A stretch of 64,000 bases of DNA, from contig NZ_QTJV01000008.1 in assembly GCF_003412465.1 (NCBI RefSeq), forward strand, positions 1 to 64,000. The letters are read 5' to 3'. This DNA is from Chitinophaga silvisoli. Lineage in GTDB: Bacteria; Bacteroidota; Bacteroidia; Chitinophagales; Chitinophagaceae. A program made the position numbers and the translations under genes. Shown here piece after piece: positions 52,562-60,453 of this stretch (position 1 is its first letter; each line of letters opens with the position of its first letter). The notes beneath the pieces are model-generated. The model did no database searches and was not told the origin of the DNA. It was given only the letters and a program-made list of their open reading frames with translations.

Positions 52562-53734
52562 ATGAAAAAGATTATAGCAGTTCATTTATCAAACGACCGG
52601 AGTGGCCACACACTGATCTTCCGCGAATCGCTGGAAGCATTGGCTGAGAAGGGAATGGATATCCATTTGATCACGAACGGCAATGCACATACACCAGGAT
52701 ACCTGACCGATTTATCGGACATACAGTATCACTACATAAATTATATAGAACGGGGGAACAAAACGCGTTTATTCTTCAGCTTCCTGCTGGCGCAGATGAG
52801 TATCTTCTTCAAGGTGCTTTGGTTGAGTAAAAAGGGGGACAAGGTATATGTAAATACTTTACAACCTTTTGGGGCCGCATGGGCCAGCAGGCTGAAGGGA
52901 GCGCACCTGACCTATCACATTCATGAGACGGCGATACAGCCGGCAGCATTTGGAAAGGTGATGCTGAAAAGTGCACAGTTGATGGCAAACCAGGTCGTAT
53001 ATGCTTCGAGGTTTGTACAGTCTCAGTTTGAATTTAAGAAAGCCGAGAAAAGAGTGATACATAGTTGTCTGCCGAGTTCATTTGTACAGGAAGCGATCTT
53101 ACATGCGAATCATGGCAGTCGCAAGACGATACTCATGGTGGCTGGCCTGGAAGAGGAAAGCGGTGTGGATGAATTGATTGAGCTGGCGATTGCGATGCCT
53201 AAGATGAAGTTTGAACTGATCATTAAGGCTACATATAAAGAAATTGCAGATCATTTTAAAGGTCTGAGGGTACCGAATAATTTGATGATTTATGATACAC
53301 AGCTGAATATGCACCCATTTTATCAACGTGCGGCTGTGGTACTGAACCTGTCTCATGCGTCACATTACCAGGAGACGTTTGACATCAGTATTCTCCAGGC
53401 GATGAGTTATGGCCGTCCGGTAATTGTACCGCTGGCTGGTGGAGCGAATGAGCTGGTGGCACATGGCTGGAATGGATATCGCATAAGTGGGCATTATGTT
53501 GAGCAGGTGCGCAAACATGTGGAGCAGTTATTAAACAACAAGCCATTATATGCGGATATGAGTTGTGCGGCGCAGCTGGTAGCAAGTCAGTTCAAGCCTA
53601 CACATTTCAAGCAGCAGGTGGAGGATGTATTTTTGGAAGGGACCTGCTATACACCTACTAAGAAACAAGAGGTAGCTGAAGTATTGCTTTATCCTGCGGC
53701 TTTGCAGGAGTACCTGAACACCGCGTTGAATTAA
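52562..53734 (+). CDS. Family 4 type glycosyltransferase
   Basis: A 390-residue GT-B fold glycosyltransferase. The C-terminal donor-binding part shows ETFDISILQAMSYGRPVIVP and GANELVAHGWNGYRI, where the Glu and following residues bind the nucleotide sugar; the N-terminal half has FRESLEALAEKGMDIHLIT and HIHETAIQP. It probably adds a sugar to a surface polysaccharide or lipid. It starts 96 bp after the tethered receiver gene. The acceptor and sugar are unknown. A 2-kb repeat island follows. Confidence 0.88.
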   Translation: MKKIIAVHLSNDRSGHTLIFRESLEALAEKGMDIHLITNGNAHTPGYLTDLSDIQYHYINYIERGNKTRLFFSFLLAQMSIFFKVLWLSKKGDKVYVNTLQPFGAAWASRLKGAHLTYHIHETAIQPAAFGKVMLKSAQLMANQVVYASRFVQSQFEFKKAEKRVIHSCLPSSFVQEAILHANHGSRKTILMVAGLEEESGVDELIELAIAMPKMKFELIIKATYKEIADHFKGLRVPNNLMIYDTQLNMHPFYQRAAVVLNLSHASHYQETFDISILQAMSYGRPVIVPLAGGANELVAHGWNGYRISGHYVEQVRKHVEQLLNNKPLYADMSCAAQLVASQFKPTHFKQQVEDVFLEGTCYTPTKKQEVAEVLLYPAALQEYLNTALN

Positions 53735-53758
53735 TTTGAAACTTTTTGTTGCGTGTAT

Positions 53759-53824
53759 CAGTATCGGGGCCCCAGGTGAAGGTTGAGGGGGACAAGCGAA
53801 AGGTAATGGGGCCCGCGGATACTG
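53759..53824. repeat. GC-rich hairpin element, copy 1 (divergent)
   Basis: CAGTATCGGGGCCCC at the left and GGGGCCCGCGGATACTG at the right can pair around a ~35-nt purine-rich loop. It shares the stem type with the four copies below but not their flank. Confidence 0.6.
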
Positions 53825-53851
53825 GATTTGTAAAAAGATATTTTGTTTGAG

Positions 53852-53923
53852 TATGTGGAACTTCACATCCCGGCTCCGGAGGCGGAGAAAGTGAGGAAGT
53901 TTGGATGGAGCCAGGTGATGGGA
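53852..53923. repeat. GC-rich hairpin element, copy 2
   Basis: Flank TATGTGGAACTTCA, then CATCCCGGCTCC (53866-53877), ~30-nt loop, GGAGCCAGGTGATGGG (53907-53922). The compensating change CTCC/GGAG supports pairing. Confidence 0.75.
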
Positions 53924-53939
53924 GGTTTTTAGGAAAGAG

Positions 53940-54060
53940 ATTTTGTTTTGGGGGGATTATTTGTTTTGCAGAGATTATTTGTTTCGGGGGATTATTTGTT
54001 TTGAGGATTATTTGTTTTGAGGTATTATTTGTTTTGAGGTATTATTTGTTTTTGAGGTTT
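53940..54060 (+). repeat. ~16-bp array GATTATTTGTTTTGAG, about seven copies
   Basis: Degenerate units of GGATTATTTGTTTTG / GGTATTATTTGTTTTGA follow each other between hairpin copies 2 and 3. The plus strand is nearly devoid of C. Confidence 0.8.
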
Positions 54061-54110
54061 GTTCAGGGGTTTGTTTATAAGGCTTTTTTTGGGGTAAATT
54101 TTGTTAAGAG

Positions 54111-54178
54111 CATGTGAGACTTCGCATCCTGGCCCCGGTGATAGAGAGAGAGGGATGTTGATGGGGCCAGGAGATGGG
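54111..54178. repeat. GC-rich hairpin element, copy 3
   Basis: Flank CATGTGAGACTTCG, then CATCCTGGCCCC (54125-54136), loop, GGGGCCAGGAGATGGG (54163-54178). Confidence 0.8.
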
Positions 54179-54360
54179 AGGAATTTTGAAGAGGCATTTA
54201 TTTGGGGGGGATAATTTTTCTGTGACGGAACATAGAGCGGGAATTAAAGTTTTTAATTTTTTAGAGCGGGAGAGAAATGGCAATGGTTTTTTTGAGGGGA
54301 GAGAGAGGATTGAGGAGAGAGATGGGGGTGCTGAGAGATGTGAAAGGGATTGGGATGATG

Positions 54361-54720
54361 GGGAGATGTTTTGGAGAGGTGTGATTGAGTTTGTGAGAAG
54401 GATTGGAAAGTGTAGAGATTTGGAAGGGTGTGATTGAGTTTGTGAGAAGGATTGGGAGTGTAGAGATTTTGGGGAGGTGTGATCGAGTTTGTGAGAAGGA
54501 TTGGGAGTGTAAAGATTTTGGGGAGGTGTGATCGAGTTTGTGAGAAGGATTGGGAAGTGTAAAGATTTTGGGGAGGTGCGTTCGAGTTTGTGAGAAGGAT
54601 TGGGAGTGTAGAGATTTTGGGGAGGTGTGATCGAGTTTGTGAGAAGGATTGAGAAGTGTAGAGGTTTGGAAGGGTGTGATTGAGTTTGTGAAAAGAATTG
54701 GGAAGTGTAGAGATTTTAGT
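54361..54720 (+). repeat. 49-50 bp tandem array, 7 copies, C-free strand
   Basis: GAGTTTGTGAGAAGGATT recurs at 54387, 54436, 54485, 54534, 54584, 54633 and 54682. Between copies stands a GTGTAGAGATTTTGGGGAGG segment. The 120 bp from 54361 to 54480 contain no C on the plus strand. The long open frames on the minus strand are created by this composition and are not taken as genes. Confidence 0.95.
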
Positions 54721-55012
54721 GTTGAGAAAGAGACATGTGCAAATGAAATGGGATAGTGAGTATGAAAGGTGAAAGCGATCATCAAAGTGAGTGTGAAAAA
54801 AACTATTGCCAGTGCAGTTGAAACTGTGAACAATGAAGGTGCAGACCGAACAAGTGTAGAAGATCATAGCTTATGCCGACAATTGAGTTAAATTAACAAG
54901 ACTAGCGTTTCGATGCTAACGATAGAGTCAAAGCTAACAATGGAGTTTTTTGAACATAACTTATGCTAACAATAGAGCTTGTCATTTTAGAACTTTTTAG
55001 ATAACTAGTGAA

Positions 55013-55083
55013 CATGTGAGAATGTGTCATCCCGGCCCCTGGTGTAAATGTAGAGAGGGGAAGTCAGCAGGGGCCTGGAGATG
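55013..55083. repeat. GC-rich hairpin element, copy 4
   Basis: Flank CATGTGAGAATGTG, then CATCCCGGCCCC (55028-55039), loop, GGGGCCTGGAGATG (55070-55083). Confidence 0.8.
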
Positions 55084-55158
55084 ATTCATCAATCAGTGAA
55101 TTGTTGAATTATTGAGAACAAAGACATTTAGAAGAATTAGCGTGCTTTTTTCATAACC

Positions 55159-55221
55159 GATTCATCCAGGCCCCATGTGAACAGAACTTGTACGACAGAG
55201 TGGGGCCAGGGATGGGTCATC
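55159..55221. repeat. GC-rich hairpin element, copy 5
   Basis: GATTCATCCAGGCCCCA (55159-55175), ~25-nt loop containing CATGTGAACAG-like sequence, TGGGGCCAGGGATGGGTCATC split at 55201-55221. Confidence 0.75.
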
Positions 55222-55227
55222 CTAAAA

Positions 55228-55660
55228 CCTCAGCTCTGATATAACGAAAAAAACCTTCTACTTAAAAAATTCAGCTCGGTGTAACGAAAAAACACCTTCT
55301 ACTTAAAAAACTCAGCTCCGGTGTAACCCAAAAACACCTTCTACTTAAAAAATTGAGCTCGGTATAACGAAAAAACTCCTTCTACTTAAAAAATTCAGCT
55401 CGGTGTAACGAAAAAACACCTTCTACTTAAAAACTCAGCTCCGGTGTAACGAAAAAACACCGTCTACTTAAAAAATTCAGCTCGGTATAACTAAAAAAAA
55501 CCTTCCACTTAAAAAATTCAGCTCGGTATAACGAAAAAACACATTCTACTTAAAAAACTCAGCTCCGGTGTAACCCAAAAACACCCTCCACATTAAAAAC
55601 TCAGCTCTGGTATAACGAAAAAACACCCTCCACATTAAAAATTTCCACCACTGGTGTAAA
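55228..55660. repeat. 41-bp tandem array upstream of the NtrC gene, 10-11 copies
   Basis: Units begin near 55230, 55271, 55311, 55353, 55393, 55434, 55476, 55517, 55558 and 55599: CTCAGCTCCGGTGTAACG, then AAAAAACACCTTCTACTTAA. Within most units GGTGT and ACACC can pair as a small stem. The last, decayed unit ends ~70 bp before the NtrC ATG. There are no variable spacers, so it is not a CRISPR array. Confidence 0.95.
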
Positions 55661-55733
55661 AATGAACTAAACTGGTCAGCAACTGCATCGATCATGATTG
55701 GAAAATTTCCTAATTTAACGGAAAATTCCATGA

Positions 55734-57092
55734 ATGCTCGATTTTAAGATTTTTATAGTTGAAGACGACAAATGGTATGGTAATTTGTTACATCATTTCC
55801 TAAGTCAGAACCCCGATTACGAAGTAACCCTGATCGGCTCAGGTAAGGAATGCCTGGCCCAATTGCACCGTAAACCAGATCTGATTACTATCGATTTCGG
55901 CCTTCCCGACATGAACGGCGAAGAGCTATACCGTAAGATAAAGCAGGCTCAACCTAACGTTCCTGTCATCATCATCAGTGCCCAGGAAAAGATCACGACG
56001 GCTGTAGACCTTCTTAAAATGGGTGCTGAAGATTACCTCGTAAAGGATGAGAACACCCAGCAGTTACTCTGGAAAGCCATCATTCGTTTACGGGAAAATC
56101 AATCCCTTAAAAATGAAATTACACAGTTAAAAGCGGAACTCAAGACCCGTTATGACTACTCCACTTCCATCGTGGGGAAAAGTCCTGCCCTGCAGGCTGT
56201 ATTCCGCCTGATCGATAAGGCAGCCGGCTCCATGATCAACGTATCTATCACCGGCGAAACCGGTACGGGTAAAGAACTGGTTGCCAAGGCTGTCCATTAC
56301 AACTCCAACCGCAGCGGTCATCCATATGTGGCTGTGAACATGGCGGCTATTCCAAAGGAACTGGTGGAAAGTGAATTGTTCGGGTACGAAAAGGGTGCTT
56401 TTACGGGGGCTCAGAACCGTAAAACCGGTCGTTTTGAGGAAGCTAATGGCGGTACACTGTTCCTGGACGAAATCGGGGAAATGGATCTCAATATTCAAAG
56501 TAAACTCCTTCGTGTACTGCAGGAAAAAGAACTGATCCGCCTGGGCGGCAACAGCAAGATCAAGCTGGATTTCCGCCTGGTAGTAGCGACCCATAAGAAC
56601 CTGGCAGATGAAGTAAAGAAAGGTAATTTCAGGGAAGACCTCTATTACCGTATCGTAGGTCTGCCTATCGCATTACCTCCCCTCCGGGAAAGAAAGGATG
56701 ACCTTTTACTCCTTACGCAGTTCTTCCTCGCTAATTATTGCAAAGAGAACAAAATTCCGGAAATCAGGGTCTCCCCTGCCTCCAGGGAAAAGCTCTTGAG
56801 TTATAATTACCCGGGTAATATCCGTGAACTTAAATCCGTCATCGAACTGGCAGCAGTAATGTCCGAGAACAATGTGATTGAACCGGACGACATTACCTTC
56901 CTCTCAGGAAATAATCATGATGTAGACACCGTTCTCAATACTGAGTTAACGCTCAGAGAGTATACCAGACTCATTATCAGGAACTACCTGAAACGGTACA
57001 ACGATAATGTACTGTTGGTAGCAGAGAAGCTGGATATTGGTAAATCTACTATTTACAAAATGTTACAGACTGGCGAAATTGAAGGCGCCTGA
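55734..57092 (+). CDS. NtrC-family sigma-54 dependent response regulator
   Basis: A 452-residue regulator: receiver (~1-120) with phosphoacceptor D54 (TIDFGLPDMNG), AAA+ activator domain (~147-385) with Walker A GETGTGKE (174-181) and the sigma-54 contact loop GAFTGA (221-226), and a C-terminal Fis-type helix-turn-helix (~410-452). It should activate sigma-54 promoters when phosphorylated. The Hpt gene 20 bp downstream suggests a phosphorelay input. The kinase is not adjacent. A 41-bp tandem array lies directly upstream. Confidence 0.95.
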   Translation: MLDFKIFIVEDDKWYGNLLHHFLSQNPDYEVTLIGSGKECLAQLHRKPDLITIDFGLPDMNGEELYRKIKQAQPNVPVIIISAQEKITTAVDLLKMGAEDYLVKDENTQQLLWKAIIRLRENQSLKNEITQLKAELKTRYDYSTSIVGKSPALQAVFRLIDKAAGSMINVSITGETGTGKELVAKAVHYNSNRSGHPYVAVNMAAIPKELVESELFGYEKGAFTGAQNRKTGRFEEANGGTLFLDEIGEMDLNIQSKLLRVLQEKELIRLGGNSKIKLDFRLVVATHKNLADEVKKGNFREDLYYRIVGLPIALPPLRERKDDLLLLTQFFLANYCKENKIPEIRVSPASREKLLSYNYPGNIRELKSVIELAAVMSENNVIEPDDITFLSGNNHDVDTVLNTELTLREYTRLIIRNYLKRYNDNVLLVAEKLDIGKSTIYKMLQTGEIEGA

Positions 57093-57112
57093 GTCAATAA
57101 GCGACAATCTTT

Positions 57113-57463
57113 ATGCGAGCAGATCATGCACTTTATTCATATAACTACCTGTATAAAATATCCGACAACCCTGCGTTCATCCACAAGATGATTTCCCTCT
57201 TCATTAATTCTGTGACGGAATATGCAGGCGACCTGCAGCAATTGCAGGAAACGAAGGTTTTGCATGACCTGAAAAGGACGATTCATAAGTTAAAACCAAG
57301 TGTATTGAGTATGGAGGTAACAGGGGCAAGAGAGATTATCCTGATGCTGGAAGAAAAATCAGTATGGGATGAAGACCTGGAAAAACTGGTGGAGCAGTTA
57401 AAAGGGATCTTTCAGCAGATAAAGCCTATGATGGAAGCAGATTTGACGGAACTTAAAATATAA
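57113..57463 (+). CDS. Hpt (histidine phosphotransfer) domain protein
   Basis: A 116-residue all-helical protein. The candidate phosphohistidine is H58 in RTIHKLKPSVLSM, which corresponds to the HKLKGS-type motif of Hpt domains. It starts 20 bp after the NtrC gene and most likely passes phosphate to that receiver or to the membrane-tethered one at 51980-52465. Both partnerships are inferred from position. Confidence 0.75.
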   Translation: MRADHALYSYNYLYKISDNPAFIHKMISLFINSVTEYAGDLQQLQETKVLHDLKRTIHKLKPSVLSMEVTGAREIILMLEEKSVWDEDLEKLVEQLKGIFQQIKPMMEADLTELKI

Positions 57464-57489
57464 AGACTTCCTCCATGTGGAGGAAGTCT
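57464..57489. terminator. Stem-loop between Hpt and DUF2383 genes
   Basis: AGACTTCCTCC (57464-57474) / GGAGGAAGTCT (57479-57489), ATGT loop, immediately after the Hpt stop. AT-rich sequence lies on both sides. Confidence 0.8.
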
Positions 57490-57525
57490 GCTAAAAAATA
57501 GACTAAATGAGAAGCCTAAAAATTA

Positions 57526-57981
57526 TTATTTTGACGCATCGCGCAGTGCTTTGATTTTGTCATGAGAGCGTTTTAATGTCTGCTGTTGTTCAGCCACCAT
57601 TTCTCTCAGGTAAGCAGGCAAATCTTCATCTTCCAGCGCGGTATTATACGCGTTCTGCGCAGCATCTTCCCCACGTTCACAATTTGCCAGTACGGTATGA
57701 CGGTCATGACCGGTAAACAGTGCTTTTACATCCATCCATGCGCGGTAGATCTTACCACTGGTTGTTGTAGATGTTTCCATGTCACCACCTAAGGCGTTAA
57801 CTTCTGTACCTAATGCCAGTCTGATTTCATGGCTTTCGCTGATCATAGATGAGAAAAGTGCTCTCAGATCATTATCTTCCTCTTTCAGTTCTCCTAACGC
57901 TTTTTCATAACCGTCGATGCGATCATTGTTGATTTGTACCAGATCATTCAGGATCTCTATGGTTTCCATTGTCGCTTGCAT
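57526..57981 (-). CDS. PA2169-family four-helix-bundle protein (DUF2383)
   Basis: A ~151-residue ferritin-like four-helix-bundle protein: ETIEILNDLVQINNDRIDGYEKA, then a helix ending EIRLALGTEVNALGGD, WMDVKALFTGHDRHTVLANCERGEDAAQ and a C-terminal helix. Family members are linked to stress and biofilm conditions, but no activity is established. ATG 57981 is taken; ATGs at 57990 and 57969 are possible. Its upstream region shares ACTTTTGGCAT with the gene at 59823. Confidence 0.85.
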   Translation of the reverse strand: MQATMETIEILNDLVQINNDRIDGYEKALGELKEEDNDLRALFSSMISESHEIRLALGTEVNALGGDMETSTTTSGKIYRAWMDVKALFTGHDRHTVLANCERGEDAAQNAYNTALEDEDLPAYLREMVAEQQQTLKRSHDKIKALRDASK

Positions 57982-58181
57982 AAAATACATTTTTATTGGT
58001 TAACAGATAAGACCGTAACCGGCCCCTATGTTTGTGATTACCAATAGAAAAATTATGCCATCATGCCAAAAGTGCTATCCATAAGGGTTTGGAGAACTTA
58101 GCTGAAAAATAACGGGCAACAAGGACTGGAAGCTAGTCACCAGTTTGTGTAAATAAGGAGACGTGCTCAGGAATAATCAAT

Positions 58182-58295
58182 GACCAGGCGTTCCTATAGG
58201 AATGTCAAATGACCAGGAGTTCCTATAGGAATTAAATGACCATACGTTCCTATAGGAATATTAAATGACCAGGCGTTCACATCGGAATATTCAAT
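58182..58295. repeat. 27-29 bp array centred on the palindrome TTCCTATAGGAA, 4 copies
   Basis: Units begin with GACC at 58182, 58211, 58238 and 58267. The perfect 12-bp palindrome stands at 58191-58202, 58220-58231 and 58247-58258; the fourth is decayed (TTCACATCGGAA). It lies in the 375-bp gap downstream of the DUF4440-type gene. Confidence 0.9.
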
Positions 58296-58365
58296 GCCGG
58301 CTGTCACATCATTTTAGCCCATTTACATCGTTTAAGCTATTTAGGCTTATATGAGGCGAAATTAT

Positions 58366-58812
58366 TCATGAATTGGCCACCGGCTGCTTCACTGCCTGGC
58401 GTGCGATCAGTTTCCATTGGCTCCCCTCCTTCACCCAAACTAATAAGATATGCAGGTGTACATTGCCGGGTTTGCCATTATCATTTGTAGCGGCTGCCAG
58501 GTTATGTCTTACGATAGCGGTATTCCCACTTATTACAATTGTCTGGTCTGTGAGATCTATCGATAAGAAATCAGAATGGCCGCTTACAATATTCTCAACA
58601 AATGTGGACTTGTCTTCTATTTTCCCACCGGAGTGTCCATAAGTCAATTTTGCATCTGTCAGTTTTTCCAGGGTGGCTTTATCAGCGTCTACCATTGCTT
58701 TTCGCAGGGATTCTACCTGTGTGGCGACCGCCTTTTCATCTTTGGATTGGGCAAAAGTGAGCATAGTTATACAACAAAAAAAGACCAGTAAACAATACAA
58801 TTTAGTTTTCAT
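58366..58812 (-). CDS. Exported SnoaL/DUF4440-type protein
   Basis: A 148-residue protein with signal peptide (CCITMLTFAQ) and one NTF2-like cone fold: VATQVESLRKAMVDADKATL, LTYGHSGGKIEDKSTF, DLTDQTIVISGNTAIVRHN and VHLHILLVWVKEGSQWKLIARQ. The fold serves as enzyme or binding module; the role here is unknown. It follows the methyltransferase gene on the same strand after 57 bp. Confidence 0.85.
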   Translation of the reverse strand: MKTKLYCLLVFFCCITMLTFAQSKDEKAVATQVESLRKAMVDADKATLEKLTDAKLTYGHSGGKIEDKSTFVENIVSGHSDFLSIDLTDQTIVISGNTAIVRHNLAAATNDNGKPGNVHLHILLVWVKEGSQWKLIARQAVKQPVANS

Positions 58813-58869
58813 AAAACGTCATTATGGTTATATAATTTAAAAAGACAACACTATTAATATACTTCATTT

Positions 58870-59715
58870 CTATTTCCTTACGGCAAAAGCTACACGATAG
58901 AACTCATAGCCCTTCTCTGTTCGCCCCGGCATGTATTGCCTGCGATATTCCACCGCGCTGTTATCTTCCAGCAATTCCAATCCGAAGGCTTGTAAATATT
59001 TACGCAAAGTGCCTGGTTTCCAACCAAATGTCCACTTCTCTTCCAGTCCGGCTACATCATTGAGTAATTTCTCTCCGCCATAATAAGCCGCCGGCTCCCG
59101 CAATACTTTCTCATCCACATAGGTAAAAATCACGAAGGATCCTGGCGGAAATTTTTGCATGAAGTGAAAGGTGGCTGCGATGGCTTCTTCCTGCAGGTAA
59201 TTGGTCACTCCTTCCCAGATAAACACGGTAGGCAGGGATGTATTCAGGGCCAGATCATCCAGCTCCTGTTCATTGAGATCAATCTGTAAATATTGAACAT
59301 GTGCGGGCAGGGTGCCCAGCTTTTCTTTTTTGACAGCAGAGGTATTGGGATGGTCAATTTCAACTACCGGCAGCAGGCGCAGGAAATCCAGGCGAAGCGC
59401 CCGGGTATCGAAGCCGGCACCTAAGATCACCACTTGTTGTACCCCCTGGTTCACAGCTTGTTGCACAAGTTCATCGATGTACCTGGTTCGGGCTATGCCC
59501 GACGAGTAAGCGCCTGGGATCCTCTTTTGAATAATACGCTGAATCACGCGGCGGAATGTTGGCAGGGCAGCTAAACGTATGGCGATCCGGAGACCAGGGT
59601 CGAGGAAGTTGATGGCATATGGGTCATAGACCAGTTTATCATGTGGTCGCTGGCTTTCCAGGGCCCGGAATAACGCCATGTACTGGGCCGTCCGGCTGGC
59701 GGAGAATTTTTTCAT
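58870..59715 (-). CDS. Class I SAM-dependent methyltransferase (leucine carboxyl methyltransferase-like)
   Basis: A 281-residue enzyme of the PPM1/LCMT group of O-methyltransferases common in bacterial secondary metabolism. SAM motif I is VVILGAGFDTRALRL (~residues 93-107), followed by VVEIDHPNTS and VFIWEGVTNYL. The true substrate is unknown. Start ATG 59715 (MKKFSASRTAQYMALFRALE) fits the family N-terminus. Confidence 0.87.
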   Translation of the reverse strand: MKKFSASRTAQYMALFRALESQRPHDKLVYDPYAINFLDPGLRIAIRLAALPTFRRVIQRIIQKRIPGAYSSGIARTRYIDELVQQAVNQGVQQVVILGAGFDTRALRLDFLRLLPVVEIDHPNTSAVKKEKLGTLPAHVQYLQIDLNEQELDDLALNTSLPTVFIWEGVTNYLQEEAIAATFHFMQKFPPGSFVIFTYVDEKVLREPAAYYGGEKLLNDVAGLEEKWTFGWKPGTLRKYLQAFGLELLEDNSAVEYRRQYMPGRTEKGYEFYRVAFAVRK

Positions 59716-59749
59716 AACGACGTAGTAGGTTGTGCTTAGGCTTAAAGAT

Positions 59750-59796
59750 ATAAAAAAACGCAGAAAGGCTTACGTAATGTAAGCCTTTCTGCGTTT
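59750..59796 (-). terminator. Strong terminator of the small acidic gene
   Basis: 18-bp perfect stem AAACGCAGAAAGGCTTAC (59756-59773) with its complement at 59779-59796 and GTAAT loop, then seven T on the minus strand. Confidence 0.95.
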
Positions 59797-59822
59797 TAAT
59801 ACTATATAAGTGTACTTTACCG

Positions 59823-60086
59823 CTAGTTCAACATATGTTCATGTTCCACAAATGCTTCGAATGCTTCCAGCGTCCAGGCCTGGTAGTCTTCAAGACCTAT
59901 ACCTAAACGTTCATCACGTTGAATTTCCTTATCATCCCTGGAGTCCCAGTAACCATTTGCGAGTGATTGAACATTTTCAGTAGTTGCTACTGATACTTCA
60001 TTATACTCTTCGGGATAGCTTTTGTAATTTCCCATGGCCAGCTCCTGTATGGATTGCTTTACACTTTCTTTGTTATTCTTAGACAT
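59823..60086 (-). CDS. Small acidic hypothetical protein, 87 residues
   Basis: Starts MSKNNKESVKQSIQELAMGN and is rich in Glu, Asp and aromatic residues (GLEDYQAWTLEAFEAFVEHE). No signal or membrane helix. ATG 60086 is preferred to the longer frame, whose first 14 residues look non-coding. Not recognised. A strong terminator follows, so it is clearly a transcription unit of its own. It shares an upstream motif with the DUF2383 gene, which could mean joint stress control. Confidence 0.7.
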   Translation of the reverse strand: MSKNNKESVKQSIQELAMGNYKSYPEEYNEVSVATTENVQSLANGYWDSRDDKEIQRDERLGIGLEDYQAWTLEAFEAFVEHEHMLN

Positions 60087-60192
60087 GGTATCTGTTTTTT
60101 GGTTCAGGATATAAAAAACAACAACCATTCCGCTATGCCAAAGTTGAGGCGTTCTTAAGATAATTTTAACTTATCGTTTAGGTTCTTTTTAC

Positions 60193-60440
60193 ATTTCCTG
60201 TTACTTCGCTTTCCTGCATTTTTTTTATTCACTTTCCTATATTTCCTGTTTCTTCACTTTCCTATATTTCCTGTTTCTTCGCTTTCTTACATTTCCTGTT
60301 TCTTCGCTTTCTTACATTTCCTGTTTCTTCGCTTTCTTACATTTCCTGTTTCTTCGCTTTCTTACATTTCCTGTTTCTTCGCTTTCTTACATTTCCTGTT
60401 TCTTCGCTTTCTTACATTTCCTGTTTCTTCGCTTTCTTAC
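60193..60440. repeat. 25-bp array echoing the 3' end of the DUF4251 gene, 10 copies
   Basis: ATTTCCTGTTTCTTCGCTTT-type units start at 60193, 60218, 60241, 60266 and every 25 bp to 60416; the last seven are identical. CCTGTTTCTTCGCTTTCTT matches CCTATTTCTTCAATTTTCTT at the gene end (19 of 24 with one gap over the full stretch). In the sense direction the gene's TAG corresponds to CAG in the units. Confidence 0.9.
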
Positions 60441-60453
60441 ATTTTTTGGCTAC

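Noticed and set aside
54253..54867. Long open frames on the minus strand with repeats such as HKLDHTSPKSLH
   Set aside because: They arise from the C-free 49-bp array. Two frames are open at once, composition is unlike any gene nearby, and no start or ribosome binding site is convincing.
55228..55660. Possible CRISPR array
   Set aside because: Units abut each other and vary throughout. There are no constant repeats with unique spacers and no cas genes.
58041..58070. Sigma-54 promoter TTGGCA...GGCAT before the DUF2383 gene
   Set aside because: The GG and GC elements are about three bases too close for a -24/-12 promoter.
58182..58295. Possible CRISPR array
   Set aside because: The units are continuous direct repeats with a palindromic centre and no spacers.
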